Source of the DNA: CAVUCH01 sp963739995
GTDB lineage: Bacteria > Acidobacteriota > Vicinamibacteria > Vicinamibacterales > JAENWD01
NCBI GenBank assembly: GCA_963739995.1
Contig: CAVUCH010000013.1
Location: 62,001 to 126,000 of the forward strand
Direction: 5' to 3'
DNA: 64,000 nucleotides
The notes under the pieces are model-generated. The model was given only the letters and a program-made list of their open reading frames with translations. It had not been told where the DNA came from and did not search any database. Shown one piece after another: positions 1-8,214 of the stretch (positions are counted from its first letter, which is position 1; each line of letters opens with the position of its first letter). A program made the translations under genes and the position numbers.

Positions 1-129
1 CTCAGGAGCCTCAACGGACAAATCGAGTTCGTGCTGCGCAGGGTCCTCCAGGAGGAAGGACGGCTCCGGGGCCGCCCCTCCTCCGCCAAGGGGGCTGGCT
101 CGTTACCGCGGCGTCGCAGCAGCGAGTAA
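1..129 (+). CDS. C-terminal end of an Arc-like DNA-binding protein (partial)
   Basis: An open frame enters from the left edge of the window in frame 1 and stops at TAA 127-129, leaving 42 residues. The first residues (LRSLNGQIEFVLRRVLQEEG) match the second helix region of Arc/MetJ-type ribbon-helix-helix proteins, where a typical run is RSLNGQIEFLLREAL. Such small proteins are usually dimeric DNA binders, often antitoxins or autoregulators. The N-terminal beta strand and start lie outside the window, so the partner and function cannot be judged. The last 20 residues are basic and low in complexity. Confidence 0.5.
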   Translation, partial: LRSLNGQIEFVLRRVLQEEGRLRGRPSSAKGAGSLPRRRSSE

Positions 130-272
130 CCGGCAACCGAGGGTGTGCCGCCCGCAGCGTGGCAGGCCGAAGCCATCCGCACCCAGACCCGTTTTCTCGC
201 CTCCGCACCCCGCACACTCCCCGACCCCCCACACCGCACGCACCCTCGCCCCCGTCGCACGGGTCGCCCTGT

Positions 273-278
273 TACCCT
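273..278 (+). promoter_or_regulatory. Candidate -10 box for the YheT-like gene
   Basis: TACCCT lies 7 nt before ATG 286 with no Shine-Dalgarno sequence between. This fits a leaderless transcript. No convincing -35 box is visible. Confidence 0.35.
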
Positions 279-285
279 AGTCTCA

Positions 286-1278
286 ATGGATTCCGAGTCG
301 GCACCGTATACCTACGTGCCCTCCGGGCGGTTCACCGGCGGGCACACGATGACCCTGTGGACGTGGGCTCGCCGCCGCCGTTTCCCGCGGCTGCCATCAC
401 CCGAGGCGCGCCTCTTCGCCACCGCACCGGGCGTGCGCGTGCTCGCGCACTGCCACTGGCAGACGGACCGCTCCGCGCACCCGGCGCTCATCGCGCTGCA
501 CGGCCTCGAGGGCTCGAGCAACGCGCACTACATCCTCGGCATCACGGAGAAGGCGTTCGCGGCCGGCTTCAACGTGGTGCGGCTGAACCAGCGCAACTGC
601 GGCGGCACCGAGCACCTGTCCAGCACGCTGTACCACTCGGGTCTCACCGAGGACCCGGTAGCCGTCATCGATGAGCTGATCCGCATCGATGGAATCGACC
701 GGCTGATCGTCGCGGGGTATTCACTTGGCGGCAACCTCGCGCTCAAGCTGGCCGGCGACTTCGCGGATGCCGCCCCGCCGCAGCTGCGGGCAGTCTGCGC
801 CGTATCACCGGTGGTCGATCTGGAGGCGTGCGTGCGCGCGCTCGAACGGCCGGCGAACGCGCTCTACCAGTGGAACTTCGTGCGGAACCTGAAGGCGCGG
901 ATGCGGCGCAAGGCACGGCACTTCCCGGATCGCTTCCCGCTCGAACCGCTGTCGCGCATTCGTACGGTCAGGCAGTTCGACGACCTCTACACCGCACCAC
1001 ACTTCGGTTTCGCCGGCGCGACCGATTACTACCACCGCGCCAGCGCGCTGCGCGTCGCCGACCGCATCCGCGTCCCGTCGCTCGTTCTCACGGCGGCCGA
1101 CGATCCGTTCGTTCCGCCGCAGCCTTTCCGCGATCCCGCGATTACGGGCAACCCGCACATCACCGTGCGCATCTCACAGCACGGCGGCCACTGCGCCTTC
1201 CTCGGAGCGCCTGAAGATGGGGACGATGGGTACTGGGCGGAACGGATGATCGTCCGGTTTGCGCGGCTCCACATCTGA
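286..1278 (+). CDS. YheT-type alpha/beta hydrolase
   Basis: 330 residues. The protein has the alpha/beta-hydrolase layout of the YheT/ABHD1-3 family. It shows an oxyanion segment LHGLEGSS, the nucleophile elbow GYSLGGN (Ser), an acid in the LTAADDPFVP segment and the catalytic His in QHGGHCAFLG. These enzymes hydrolyse esters or lipids; the natural substrate is unknown. There is no signal peptide, so it is probably cytosolic. An upstream in-frame start at 145 exists, but the ATG at 286 is preferred because the protein then begins close to the usual family start (TGGHTMTLW) and a -10-like box sits just before it. The gene is monocistronic and faces the YecE-like gene across a hairpin. Confidence 0.85.
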   Translation: MDSESAPYTYVPSGRFTGGHTMTLWTWARRRRFPRLPSPEARLFATAPGVRVLAHCHWQTDRSAHPALIALHGLEGSSNAHYILGITEKAFAAGFNVVRLNQRNCGGTEHLSSTLYHSGLTEDPVAVIDELIRIDGIDRLIVAGYSLGGNLALKLAGDFADAAPPQLRAVCAVSPVVDLEACVRALERPANALYQWNFVRNLKARMRRKARHFPDRFPLEPLSRIRTVRQFDDLYTAPHFGFAGATDYYHRASALRVADRIRVPSLVLTAADDPFVPPQPFRDPAITGNPHITVRISQHGGHCAFLGAPEDGDDGYWAERMIVRFARLHI

Positions 1279-1301
1279 CAGTCTGGGTTTGGGGCGGAAG
1301 T

Positions 1302-1324
1302 GCCCCCGGGCGACGGCCGGGGGC
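1302..1324. terminator. Bidirectional hairpin between convergent genes
   Basis: GCCCCCGG (1302-1309) and CCGGGGGC (1317-1324) form a perfect 8-bp stem with a 7-nt loop, between the ends of two converging genes. There is no U-tract on either strand, so termination efficiency is uncertain. Confidence 0.5.
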
Positions 1325-2034
1325 TACTGAGCTCTCCCCAACTCCCCCATCAATGACACGGCGAACTCCGGACCCTTGCCCGCCTCCTCGTGCTTGAAAT
1401 AGACGTACGTGTCCTTCCACGCGTTCTCGTGTGCACGGATGACGCCGGCCCACTCGCTGATGGCGTGCGTCGTGTAGCCCTCGTCCCGCAGCCGGAAGTA
1501 GCCATAGTCCGCGGTGGCAACGACCGGAGTGCTGAGCTTCTCGGAATCGGCGATACACAGCGCCAGGTTCCGTGCACGGAGGCGGTCGTACACCTCGTCG
1601 TCGAACCAGGACGCGTGGCGGAACTCGAAGGCAGCGCGCGCGCCGGGCGGCAGATCGAGCAGGAAGGCGTCGAAGAGTCCGAGGTCCTTCTTGAAAGTCG
1701 GCCCGAGTTGGAACAGCAGGACGCCGAGCTTCGGTCCGAGTGTGCCGGCCACCGAACAGAACGCCTGAACCAGGGTCGTGCAGTCCTTGAGCCGCCGATC
1801 GTGCGTGATCCGCTTTGGCGCCTTCAGCGTCAGCCGGAAGGCGTCAGGCGTGGCCGCAGCCCACGCGTCAACCATCTTCTCGGTTGGCAGCCGGTAGAAC
1901 GTGTAGTTGATCTCGACGGTCGAGAACCGTGCCGCGTAGTACGGCAGCATCTTCGCGGCGGGGAGATCGGCTGGGTAGAACTTGCCTTTCCACTCGGGGT
2001 AGTTGTAGCCGGAAGTACCGATCCAGACGGGCAT
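1324..2034 (-). CDS. DUF72 (YecE-like) protein
   Basis: 236 residues, close to the usual length of the YecE/DUF72 family, a TIM-barrel-like fold of unknown biochemical role. Diagnostic segments are WIGTSGYNYPEWKGKFYP at the N terminus, FSTVEINYTFYRLP, FEFRHASWF and the terminal DTYVYFKHEEAGKGP. The longer open frame starts at 2118. ATG 2034 is chosen because the family starts a few residues before GTSGY and AGAGG lies just upstream. No operon partner: the next minus gene upstream is separate. Confidence 0.85.
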   Translation of the reverse strand: MPVWIGTSGYNYPEWKGKFYPADLPAAKMLPYYAARFSTVEINYTFYRLPTEKMVDAWAAATPDAFRLTLKAPKRITHDRRLKDCTTLVQAFCSVAGTLGPKLGVLLFQLGPTFKKDLGLFDAFLLDLPPGARAAFEFRHASWFDDEVYDRLRARNLALCIADSEKLSTPVVATADYGYFRLRDEGYTTHAISEWAGVIRAHENAWKDTYVYFKHEEAGKGPEFAVSLMGELGRAQ

Positions 2035-2153
2035 GTCGCCTCTGCGAGTCTCGGAACAATCCCACCCGGGGCACGGCATCAGCGCTGCCCGGCGGCCGCG
2101 AAAACCTCTCGTTGCCACCGGGCCGCAAGCCCTGACGCCACATGGCTGCGACG

Positions 2154-2495
2154 TTACCAGCGGGGCTCTCGGCTGCCTCCGCCGCCGTAACCGCCCCGCG
2201 AGCGTCCACCGCCGCCGTATGAGTCGCCACCGAAGCGGCCGCTTTCGGGTTTCGGACGGGCCTCGTTCACGACCAGCGCGCGTCCTTCCATCTGGTGCTC
2301 GTGGAACTTGGCAATCGCCTGTGCCGCCGCGTCGTCGGTCGCCATCTCGACGAACGCGAAGCCGCGGGCGCGGCCCGTGGCCATGTCGCGCATCACCCGC
2401 ACGGTTTCTACGGCGCCGGCCTGGCTGAACAGCGCGTTGAGATCTTCGTCCGTGGTCTGGTAAGGAAGGTTGCCGACGTACAGTCTCCGGCCCAT
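2154..2495 (-). CDS. Small RRM RNA-binding protein with glycine-rich tail
   Basis: 113 residues with a single RNA-recognition motif at the N terminus. RNP2 is LYVGNLPY (residues 4-11) and RNP1 is RGFAFVEM (around residue 43). The last 25 residues are Gly/Arg/Ser-rich (GGGGRSRGGYGGGG). This is the bacterial and cyanobacterial Rbp family of single-stranded RNA binders, often cold- or stress-responsive. Start ATG 2495 is supported by CAGGAG upstream; a longer frame to 2594 lacks homology. It stands alone on the minus strand, back to back with the copper-chaperone gene. Confidence 0.9.
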   Translation of the reverse strand: MGRRLYVGNLPYQTTDEDLNALFSQAGAVETVRVMRDMATGRARGFAFVEMATDDAAAQAIAKFHEHQMEGRALVVNEARPKPESGRFGGDSYGGGGRSRGGYGGGGSREPRW

Positions 2496-2733
2496 TGTCG
2501 TCCGTGCTCCTGCTGTGCGCGCGTGGCGATCACCCCGGGATGACGCACGATCCCGAGGAGCGAAAGCCGCTTCAGTACCAGGTACCCGACGCAATTCCTG
2601 CGGCTGTCACCGGAAAAGCGGGGCGCAGTATAGCAGATCAGAGACAGGCCGTTTGACGGCAGCTTCAGGCCGCTTCCGCGGGCTGCTTCGGCGGGTTCCA
2701 CCGACGGGTTTTGCGTCACCTGAAGGCGCAGGC

Positions 2734-2739
2734 TACAGT
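2734..2739 (+). promoter_or_regulatory. Candidate -10 box for the SCO gene
   Basis: TACAGT ends 5 nt before ATG 2745 and no ribosome-binding site is present. This fits a leaderless or near-leaderless start. Confidence 0.3.
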
Positions 2740-2744
2740 GGCGC

Positions 2745-3600
2745 ATGGTCTGCCGCGCCGGAATCGCGCTGCTCTCTGCCATCTCACTCGTGTCGTGCAC
2801 TCGCCGCCCCACCCCGAAGGATGTACCAGCTGCAGGGGCAGGTGCTGGCCGTGCGCGCGGAACGGCAGGAGATGGTCATCCGCCATGGCGACATCGAGAA
2901 CTTCATGCCCGGCATGACGATGCCCTTCCGAGTGAAGGACCAGCGCTTGCTCGACGCGGCTGCGCCCGGCGACCTCGTGACCGCAACGCTCGTCGTGCAG
3001 GAGAGCGACGCGTGGCTCTCGCGCGTCACGCGGACCGGCCGGCGGGAGCCCCTGCCGCCGGACACCCCTGCGCCGCACCGGATGGAGCCGCCGCTCGGAC
3101 CTGGCGCGGCGGTGCCCGACGCGTCGTTCATCGATCAGGATGGGCGCACGCTGCAGACGGCATCGCTTCGGGGCAAGCCGTGGGCACTCACATTCATCTA
3201 CACCCGGTGCCCGCTTCCTGCGTTCTGTCCCGCACTGGAACAACGGTTCGCGACCGCGCAACGCGCCATCGCGCGCGACGCGCAACTCCGGGGGGTTCAG
3301 CTCGTGTCGATCTCCATCGATCCCGCATTCGACCGGCCGCCAGTGCTCAAGGCTCACGCCGGGCTGCGCAACGTGGACCTGCGTATCTGGCGCCTGGTCA
3401 CGGGCGACGCCGAAACGGTGGACCGGTTCGGCGAGCGGTTCGGCCTGACGGTCGTGCGCGGCGGGGGACGTCCGGAGGACTTCGTCCACTCCATGAAGAC
3501 GGCGGTCATCGGCAATGATGGCCGCGTCCGCCGGCTGTTTTCGGGGAGCGAGTGGTCTGCTGAGGAGCTCGTGAGCGAGCTGCGGGAGGCCGCCCGCTGA
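2745..3600 (+). CDS. CusF-SCO1 fusion lipoprotein, with an apparent +1 frameshift
   Basis: The reading starts in frame at ATG 2745 with a lipoprotein signal (MVCRAGIALLSAISLVSC, lipobox LVSC) and must shift one base near 2808-2821 to enter the main frame. The main frame runs YQLQGQVLAV to 3600. Its first domain (about 75 residues, containing FMPGMTMPFRV) is a CusF-like copper-binding domain. The second is a SCO1/SenC thioredoxin fold with FIYTRCPLPAFCP (two Cys five residues apart, a recurrent variant of the usual CxxxC) and the third-ligand His in FVHSMKT. The family delivers copper to cytochrome oxidase CuA or acts as a thiol reductase; it should be exported and lipid-anchored. The span is 856 nt, one base over a multiple of three, and the shift lies in a CCCC-rich stretch. 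Without the shift, translation from ATG 2821 would give a cytosolic protein with no signal. Confidence 0.75.
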
Positions 3601-4292
3601 TGGCCGCGTACCGCGCAGCCTGGGTGGAGGCTCCGCCCCCTCGCGCCTTCCGGCCTGCCGAACGGCGGGTAATCGACCGGCTGCGCACACCGTCCGCGGT
3701 GCAGGCGTATCTGAACGCGCTACGCTACAACACGGAGCGCGGCGCCGAGACGCTGCGCAGCTTTCGCGGCGTCGTGCGCACCGGCACGGCGCATTGCTTC
3801 GAGGCGGCGCTCTTCGCTGCCGTGGTGCTCGAGCAGCACGGGTATCCGCCGCTCGTCCTCAGCTTCGAGTCGGTCGATCTGCTCGATCATGTGATCTTCG
3901 TCTACCGGCAACGGGGCTGGTGGGGATCCATCGCACGCTCGCGCGATCCGGGGCTGCACGGCCGCAAACCCGTGTTTGCGACGCCGCGCGCGCTGGCGCT
4001 CAGCTACGTCGAACCGTATGTGGATTTCACCGGTGAGGTGCGCGGGTACGCCGTGGTCGACATGCGTGCGCTCGGCACCTACGACTGGCGGCTCGCCAAC
4101 GGGAATGTCTGGAAGGCCGAGCGCCTGCTGCTGGACTATCCGCATCGGCGGATCAGGACGGCACGCGGCCGCGTGGCCCGGCTCCGCGCGCGTTATCTGC
4201 GCTTCCGCGCCGACCATCCGGACCGGAAACCGGTCTACTACCCGCGCCGCGAACGCTGGACTCCACTGCCCGGCGAGTTCACGCGCCCCTGA
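3600..4292 (+). CDS. Conserved Cys-His protein, transglutaminase-like by inspection
   Basis: 230 residues. The start ATG overlaps the SCO stop (TGATG), so the two are translationally coupled. No named family is recognised with certainty. The arrangement GTAHCFEAALFAA (Cys at the head of a helix) followed some 35 residues later by LLDHVIFVY (Asp-His at the head of a strand) is that of transglutaminase/papain-like folds. A later conserved patch is GLHGRKPVF. There is no signal peptide. The C-terminal third is rich in Arg and Tyr. Coupling to a copper chaperone is noted, but a functional link is only inference. Confidence 0.6.
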   Translation: MAAYRAAWVEAPPPRAFRPAERRVIDRLRTPSAVQAYLNALRYNTERGAETLRSFRGVVRTGTAHCFEAALFAAVVLEQHGYPPLVLSFESVDLLDHVIFVYRQRGWWGSIARSRDPGLHGRKPVFATPRALALSYVEPYVDFTGEVRGYAVVDMRALGTYDWRLANGNVWKAERLLLDYPHRRIRTARGRVARLRARYLRFRADHPDRKPVYYPRRERWTPLPGEFTRP

Positions 4293-4304
4293 GCGCTCAC
4301 GCGC

Positions 4305-4607
4305 TCAATCCAGGTCGAAGTCGCGCGTCGGCTTCGTGATCGGCTCGGCGTTCGCCTGCTTCAGCGCCTCTTCGAAGCGTCTGGCGAGCGCGTCGCCCCT
4401 GCCCCGCTCCGCCTCGACCGAGTGTTGGAACATCGCCTCGCGACGCGCAGCCTGCTCGGCGACAATGCGGGTGGCGTGGTCGAGCTCGGGTTTGTCCGCA
4501 CGCTCCGGCTCGCGGTGGCTGATAACCCGCCCGAGATTGGTGTCGATCAGGAGCGTGGCGTGGCAGCAGGGACACGACACTTCGAGTTCGGACGTCAGCT
4601 TCGCCAT
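4305..4607 (-). CDS. Small protein with N-terminal CPCC zinc-ribbon-like motif
   Basis: 100 residues. The N terminus has SCPCCHATLLIDTNLG, half of a zinc-ribbon-like site. The rest is a charged, Ala/Glu/Arg-rich helix likely to be coiled coil, ending PTRDFDLD. A longer frame starts at 4634. ATG 4607 is preferred because TATCAT lies exactly 6 nt upstream. Family and role are unknown. It is divergent from the EEP phosphatase gene. Confidence 0.55.
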   Translation of the reverse strand: MAKLTSELEVSCPCCHATLLIDTNLGRVISHREPERADKPELDHATRIVAEQAARREAMFQHSVEAERGRGDALARRFEEALKQANAEPITKPTRDFDLD

Positions 4608-4613
4608 GCTCGG

Positions 4614-4619
4614 ATGATA
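4614..4619 (-). promoter_or_regulatory. Candidate -10 box, leaderless
   Basis: On the minus strand TATCAT is followed by 6 nt (CCGAGC) and then ATG 4607, placing the expected transcription start at the start codon. Confidence 0.45.
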
Positions 4620-4677
4620 GCGCAGAGCGATCATCTATGATCGACTTGATGACAGCTTGCGCGGGGCGCCGCCAATC

Positions 4678-5406
4678 ATGAGCGAGGGTCGCTGGCGGAC
4701 GGTTCGCGTCGCCACCTACAACATCCACCGGTGCCGGGGCATGGACGGCCGCACGCGGCCCGACCGGACGGTGGCCGTGCTCGCCTCGCTCGATGCCGAC
4801 ATTCTCGCGCTGCAGGAGGTGATTGGGGCAGGGCGGGCGGGCGGCGGGCACGCGGAGCTGCTCGGCGCGGCGCTCGGCATGGGGTGGGTGATGGCGCCTG
4901 CCCGCCAGCTGCGGGGAGCCGCCTTCGGTAACGTGGTGCTCAGCCGGTTCCCCGTCAGGCACCATGCGCATTACGACCTGTCCTGGAAGACGTGCGAGCC
5001 GCGCTGCTGCCAGCGCGTCGACCTGGATCTCGACGGTGCGCTGCTGCACCTGTATAACGTGCACCTTGGGACGGCGTACCTCGAGCGGCGCTTCCAGGCG
5101 CAGCGCCTGGCGGCCATCGTGAGCGACCGCCGCGTGCCCGGCGCGAAGGTCGTGCTCGGGGATTTCAACGAATGGATGCGCGGGCTGGCCACGACGCTGC
5201 TGTCCGAGAAGCTGCAGGCCATCGACCTCAGCACCCACTTGCGCCGCCGGCGCACCTATCCGGGTTTGTTCCCCATCCTGCACCTGGACCACATCTACTA
5301 CCAGGGCCATGTGGAAGTGGCCAGCGTGGAGCTCCCTCGCACGCGCAAGACGCTGATGGCATCGGATCACCTGCCGCTCGTGGCCGAGCTCAAGGTGCGC
5401 TGGTAG
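4678..5406 (+). CDS. Endonuclease/exonuclease/phosphatase family protein
   Basis: 242 residues with the EEP (DNase I-like) fold signatures in order: VATYNIHRCRG, ADILALQEV (metal-binding Glu), LYNVHLG, VVLGDFNEW (GDFN) and ASDHLPLVAELKV (catalytic SDH). Members cleave nucleic acids, phosphoinositides or lipids. No signal peptide is visible, so this one may be cytosolic. ATG 4678 is preferred over TTG 4657. TATGAT at 4636-4641 is a possible -10 box. The following gene is an SDR remnant in the same orientation. Confidence 0.8.
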   Translation: MSEGRWRTVRVATYNIHRCRGMDGRTRPDRTVAVLASLDADILALQEVIGAGRAGGGHAELLGAALGMGWVMAPARQLRGAAFGNVVLSRFPVRHHAHYDLSWKTCEPRCCQRVDLDLDGALLHLYNVHLGTAYLERRFQAQRLAAIVSDRRVPGAKVVLGDFNEWMRGLATTLLSEKLQAIDLSTHLRRRRTYPGLFPILHLDHIYYQGHVEVASVELPRTRKTLMASDHLPLVAELKVRW

Positions 5407-5473
5407 CCCTCGTGGCATGCAGGCGGGGAACCGCCGGGTGGCCGCCGGCGTCGAACGTCGGGACGGGAGCGTC

Positions 5474-6008
5474 ATGAATCTGAACGGGGCACGGGTGTGG
5501 GTCACCGGCGCGAGCGCCGGAATCGGGGCCGCCGTGGTGCCCGTGCTCGCCCGACGAGGAGCGCGCGTGGCGGTGAGCGCGCGGCGGGCGGAGCTGCTCG
5601 AGTCGCTCGCAACCGGCTGGCGCCGCGGGGGCGCTGACATCCTTGTCGCACCGTCGATGTCACCGACCGCGCGGGCGTGATCGCAGCTGTTCGATCCACT
5701 TCGACCTCGAGCCCAGCGGGATTGGCGTCAGCGTCATCAATCCGGGATTCATCCGGACGCCGCTGACGGACAGGAACCGCTTCCGAATGCCCTTCCTCAT
5801 GGAAGTGGAGCGCGCGGCGGTCATCATCGTGGGCGGACTCGAACGCAACAGGAAGGAGATCCATTTCCCGCGCGTGTTCTCCTCGATGCTCAAGCTTGCT
5901 CGTGTCCTTCCGTTCCCGGTCTACGAGCGCATCATCAGGCGGGCGACGTCGGGACAGCGGCGCGCGCGGGGCTCCGTCGCAGGGCGGTCGGGAGCGCCAG
6001 GCGGCTGA
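5474..6008 (+). pseudogene. Short-chain dehydrogenase with internal deletion
   Basis: The N-terminal part (from ATG 5474) has the SDR nucleotide-binding motif VTGASAGIGAAVVPVLARRG and runs out near 5680. The C-terminal part resumes in another frame near 5698 with GIGVSVINPGFIRTPLTD, the segment that follows the catalytic helix in SDRs. The roughly 100 residues between, which should hold the NAG motif and the Ser-Tyr-xxx-Lys catalytic residues, are absent. The total span is 535 nt. With deletion and frame change it cannot encode an active SDR. Confidence 0.8.
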
Positions 6009-6026
6009 TTTGGGCTGATGGGCCAG

Positions 6027-6061
6027 CAGGCCGCAGACTGCAGATGCAGACTGCGGGCCTG
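6027..6061. repeat. Weak heptad-type inverted repeat
   Basis: CAGGCCG CAGACTG CAGATG CAGACTG CGGGCCTG is a partly 7-bp-periodic, near-palindromic stretch downstream of the SDR remnant. It resembles the heptad arrays elsewhere but is short and irregular. Confidence 0.35.
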
Positions 6062-6210
6062 ACGGGCATCTCAGGCGATCGAGCGGGTGGCCGGCCGCCA
6101 CCCTGCGATGTTTTCGGCCACACCGGCCGGCAGCCCGGCAGCCTGTCGCCGGATTTTCGATTCGACGTAGTGATATTCTCGGGGTTTCCCTGAACAGGAG
6201 TGGTCCATTC

Positions 6211-7506
6211 TTGAGTGATTTGTCGAACGATCTCGCGTCGTTGCGGCTCGAGGAGCCCCCGGCCCGCTCGCGCCGGCGGCTGTGGATCGTACTCGTGGCG
6301 GTCATCGTGCTCGCCTCCGCCGGACTTTTCGCCTGGCGCTCGACGGCGAGCATGCGCGCGCTGGCTGTAGAAACCGTTCAGCCGACGGTCGAGCGCACCG
6401 GCCGCGCCGCTGCGGGCACCGCCGTTCTTACTGCGTCGGGGTACATCGTCGCGCGGCGGGAAGCGATCGTATCGTCCAAGATCCAGGGGCGGCTGTCGGA
6501 GCTGCGCGTCGAGGAGGGCAGCGTCGTGCGTGCGGGCGAGCTGCTGGCGCGGCTCGAGAGCACCGATCTGGTCGCGTCCGTCGAGCGGGCGAAGGCCCAG
6601 GTGCAGCAGGGGGACGCCCAGGTCGGATCGGCGCAGGCGCAGGTCAGGCGTGCCGAAGCGGACGCAGCCGAGGCGCGGCGGCAGCTTGGCGTGGCCGAGC
6701 GGCTGAGCACGGAGAAACTGCTGCCCGTGGATTCGCTGGATGCGGCGCGCAGCCGCGTGGCGCTTGCGGAGGCCGCCCTCGGCCAGGCGGTCGCCGACGC
6801 ACAGCGCGCGACAGCGTCGCGCACGCAGGCCGAGGCGGAGCTGAGCGTCGCGCAGGCGCAGCTGCAGAACACGGTTATCAGCGCCCCGTTCGCGGGCACC
6901 GTCGTCCGAAAGATGGCAGAGGTCGGCGAGAGCGTCGCACCCATCCCGCCTGGCGTCAACATTTCGACCGCGTCGGGAGCCATCGTCGCCCTCGCGGATC
7001 TGGCCACGCTCGAAATGGAAGCGGACGTCAGCGAGTCGAACGTCGCACGGCTCCAGGAAGGCCAACCGGCGGAGGTCACCGTCGAAGCCTTTCCCGACAA
7101 GCGCTACAAGGCGGTGCTCCGGCAGGTCATCCCGACCGCCGATCGCACCAAGGCAACGGTGTTGACGAAGGTGACGCTGCTCGAGAAGGACAAGGACCTG
7201 AAGCCGGAGATGAGCGCCAAGGTCACGTTCCTGGAGGCGGGCACGGCAGGCGAGCCCGCCGCGGACGCAGTGCCCGCAAAGCCGGTGGTCCTGGTCCCTG
7301 CCGCCGCTGTCGTGACGCGCGACGGCGGACAGAAGGTGTTCGAAGTCGTGGCCGGCACGGCGCGGATCCGGCCGGTGACGACCGGCGGCACGCGCCGCGA
7401 CCTGCTGGTGGTGACCGATGGCCTGGCGGGATCCGAGACGCTGGTTGTCCGCCCTCCCGAGTCGCTCGTGGACGGGACCGCCGTGAACATAAAAGGGGGA
7501 CAGTAA
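6211..7506 (+). CDS. Periplasmic adaptor (membrane fusion) protein of an ABC efflux system
   Basis: 431 residues starting at TTG 6211, preceded by AACAGGAG. It has one N-terminal membrane anchor (LWIVLVAVIVLASAGLFAW, about residues 24-42). A barrel-sandwich half-motif follows (GRLSELRVEEGSVVRAGELL), then a long Ala/Gln/Glu-rich coiled-coil hairpin (about residues 125-225), the second lipoyl half (NTVISAPFAGTVVRKMAEVGE) and a C-terminal beta-barrel domain. This is the MacA/HlyD family, which links an inner-membrane pump to an outer-membrane channel. It overlaps the ATPase gene by 3 nt. No TolC homologue is in the window. Confidence 0.88.
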   Translation: MSDLSNDLASLRLEEPPARSRRRLWIVLVAVIVLASAGLFAWRSTASMRALAVETVQPTVERTGRAAAGTAVLTASGYIVARREAIVSSKIQGRLSELRVEEGSVVRAGELLARLESTDLVASVERAKAQVQQGDAQVGSAQAQVRRAEADAAEARRQLGVAERLSTEKLLPVDSLDAARSRVALAEAALGQAVADAQRATASRTQAEAELSVAQAQLQNTVISAPFAGTVVRKMAEVGESVAPIPPGVNISTASGAIVALADLATLEMEADVSESNVARLQEGQPAEVTVEAFPDKRYKAVLRQVIPTADRTKATVLTKVTLLEKDKDLKPEMSAKVTFLEAGTAGEPAADAVPAKPVVLVPAAAVVTRDGGQKVFEVVAGTARIRPVTTGGTRRDLLVVTDGLAGSETLVVRPPESLVDGTAVNIKGGQ

Positions 7507-8210
7507 TGGCCGCAGTCGACGTGCAGCAGGTGCGGAAGGTCTACAAGCGCGACAGCCAGGAGATCGTCGTGCTCGACGGGCTGAGTCTCGAGGTGCCGGA
7601 AGGGGAGTTCGTGGCGCTGATGGGGCCGTCCGGCTCCGGCAAGACGACGCTGCTGAACCTGATTGCCGGCATCGATCGACCGACGAGCGGTAAGGTGCTG
7701 GTGGCGGGCACCGACCTCGGAACGCTCTCGGAGGGACAGCTCGCGAAGTGGCGCAGCCGCAGCATCGGGTTCATCTTCCAGTTCTACAATCTGATTCCCG
7801 TGCTCACTGCAGTCGAGAACGTGGAGTTGCCCCTGCTGCTGACCAAGCTGTCGAAGAAGCAGCGGCGGGAGCGGGCGTTGACCGCACTCAAGGTCGTGGG
7901 CCTCGCCGATCGCTTCAAGCACTACCCTCGGCAGCTGTCGGGCGGCCAGGAGCAGCGGGTGGCCATTGCCCGCGCCATCGTCGCGGACCCGGCGGTGCTC
8001 GTGGCCGACGAGCCGACGGGCGATCTGGACGCAAAGAGCGCAGACGAGATTCTGAACCTGCTCCAGACGCTGAACCGCGAGTTCAAGAAGACCATCGTGA
8101 TGGTCACGCACGACCCGCGGGCGTCCGAACGGGCGCACATCGAGCGGCACCTCGAGAAGGGCGTGCTCGCGCACTCCGTGACGCAGCGTGAAGCGCTGGC
8201 CCGGGGGTAA
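7506..8210 (+). CDS. ABC transporter ATP-binding protein, MacB/LolD type
   Basis: 234 residues. The start ATG overlaps the adaptor stop (TAATG). Walker A is GPSGSGKTT, the Q-loop is FIFQFYNLIPVLTAVEN, the signature is QLSGGQEQRVAIARAI, and Walker B is VLVADEPTGDLD with the switch His in VMVTHDP. The signature reads SGGQEQR rather than the usual SGGQQQR. The FIFQFYNL motif is typical of LolD/MacB-type ATPases that work with FtsX permeases, two of which follow. The likely role is energising export or envelope lipoprotein handling. Confidence 0.92.
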   Translation: MAAVDVQQVRKVYKRDSQEIVVLDGLSLEVPEGEFVALMGPSGSGKTTLLNLIAGIDRPTSGKVLVAGTDLGTLSEGQLAKWRSRSIGFIFQFYNLIPVLTAVENVELPLLLTKLSKKQRRERALTALKVVGLADRFKHYPRQLSGGQEQRVAIARAIVADPAVLVADEPTGDLDAKSADEILNLLQTLNREFKKTIVMVTHDPRASERAHIERHLEKGVLAHSVTQREALARG

Positions 8211-8214
8211 AACC

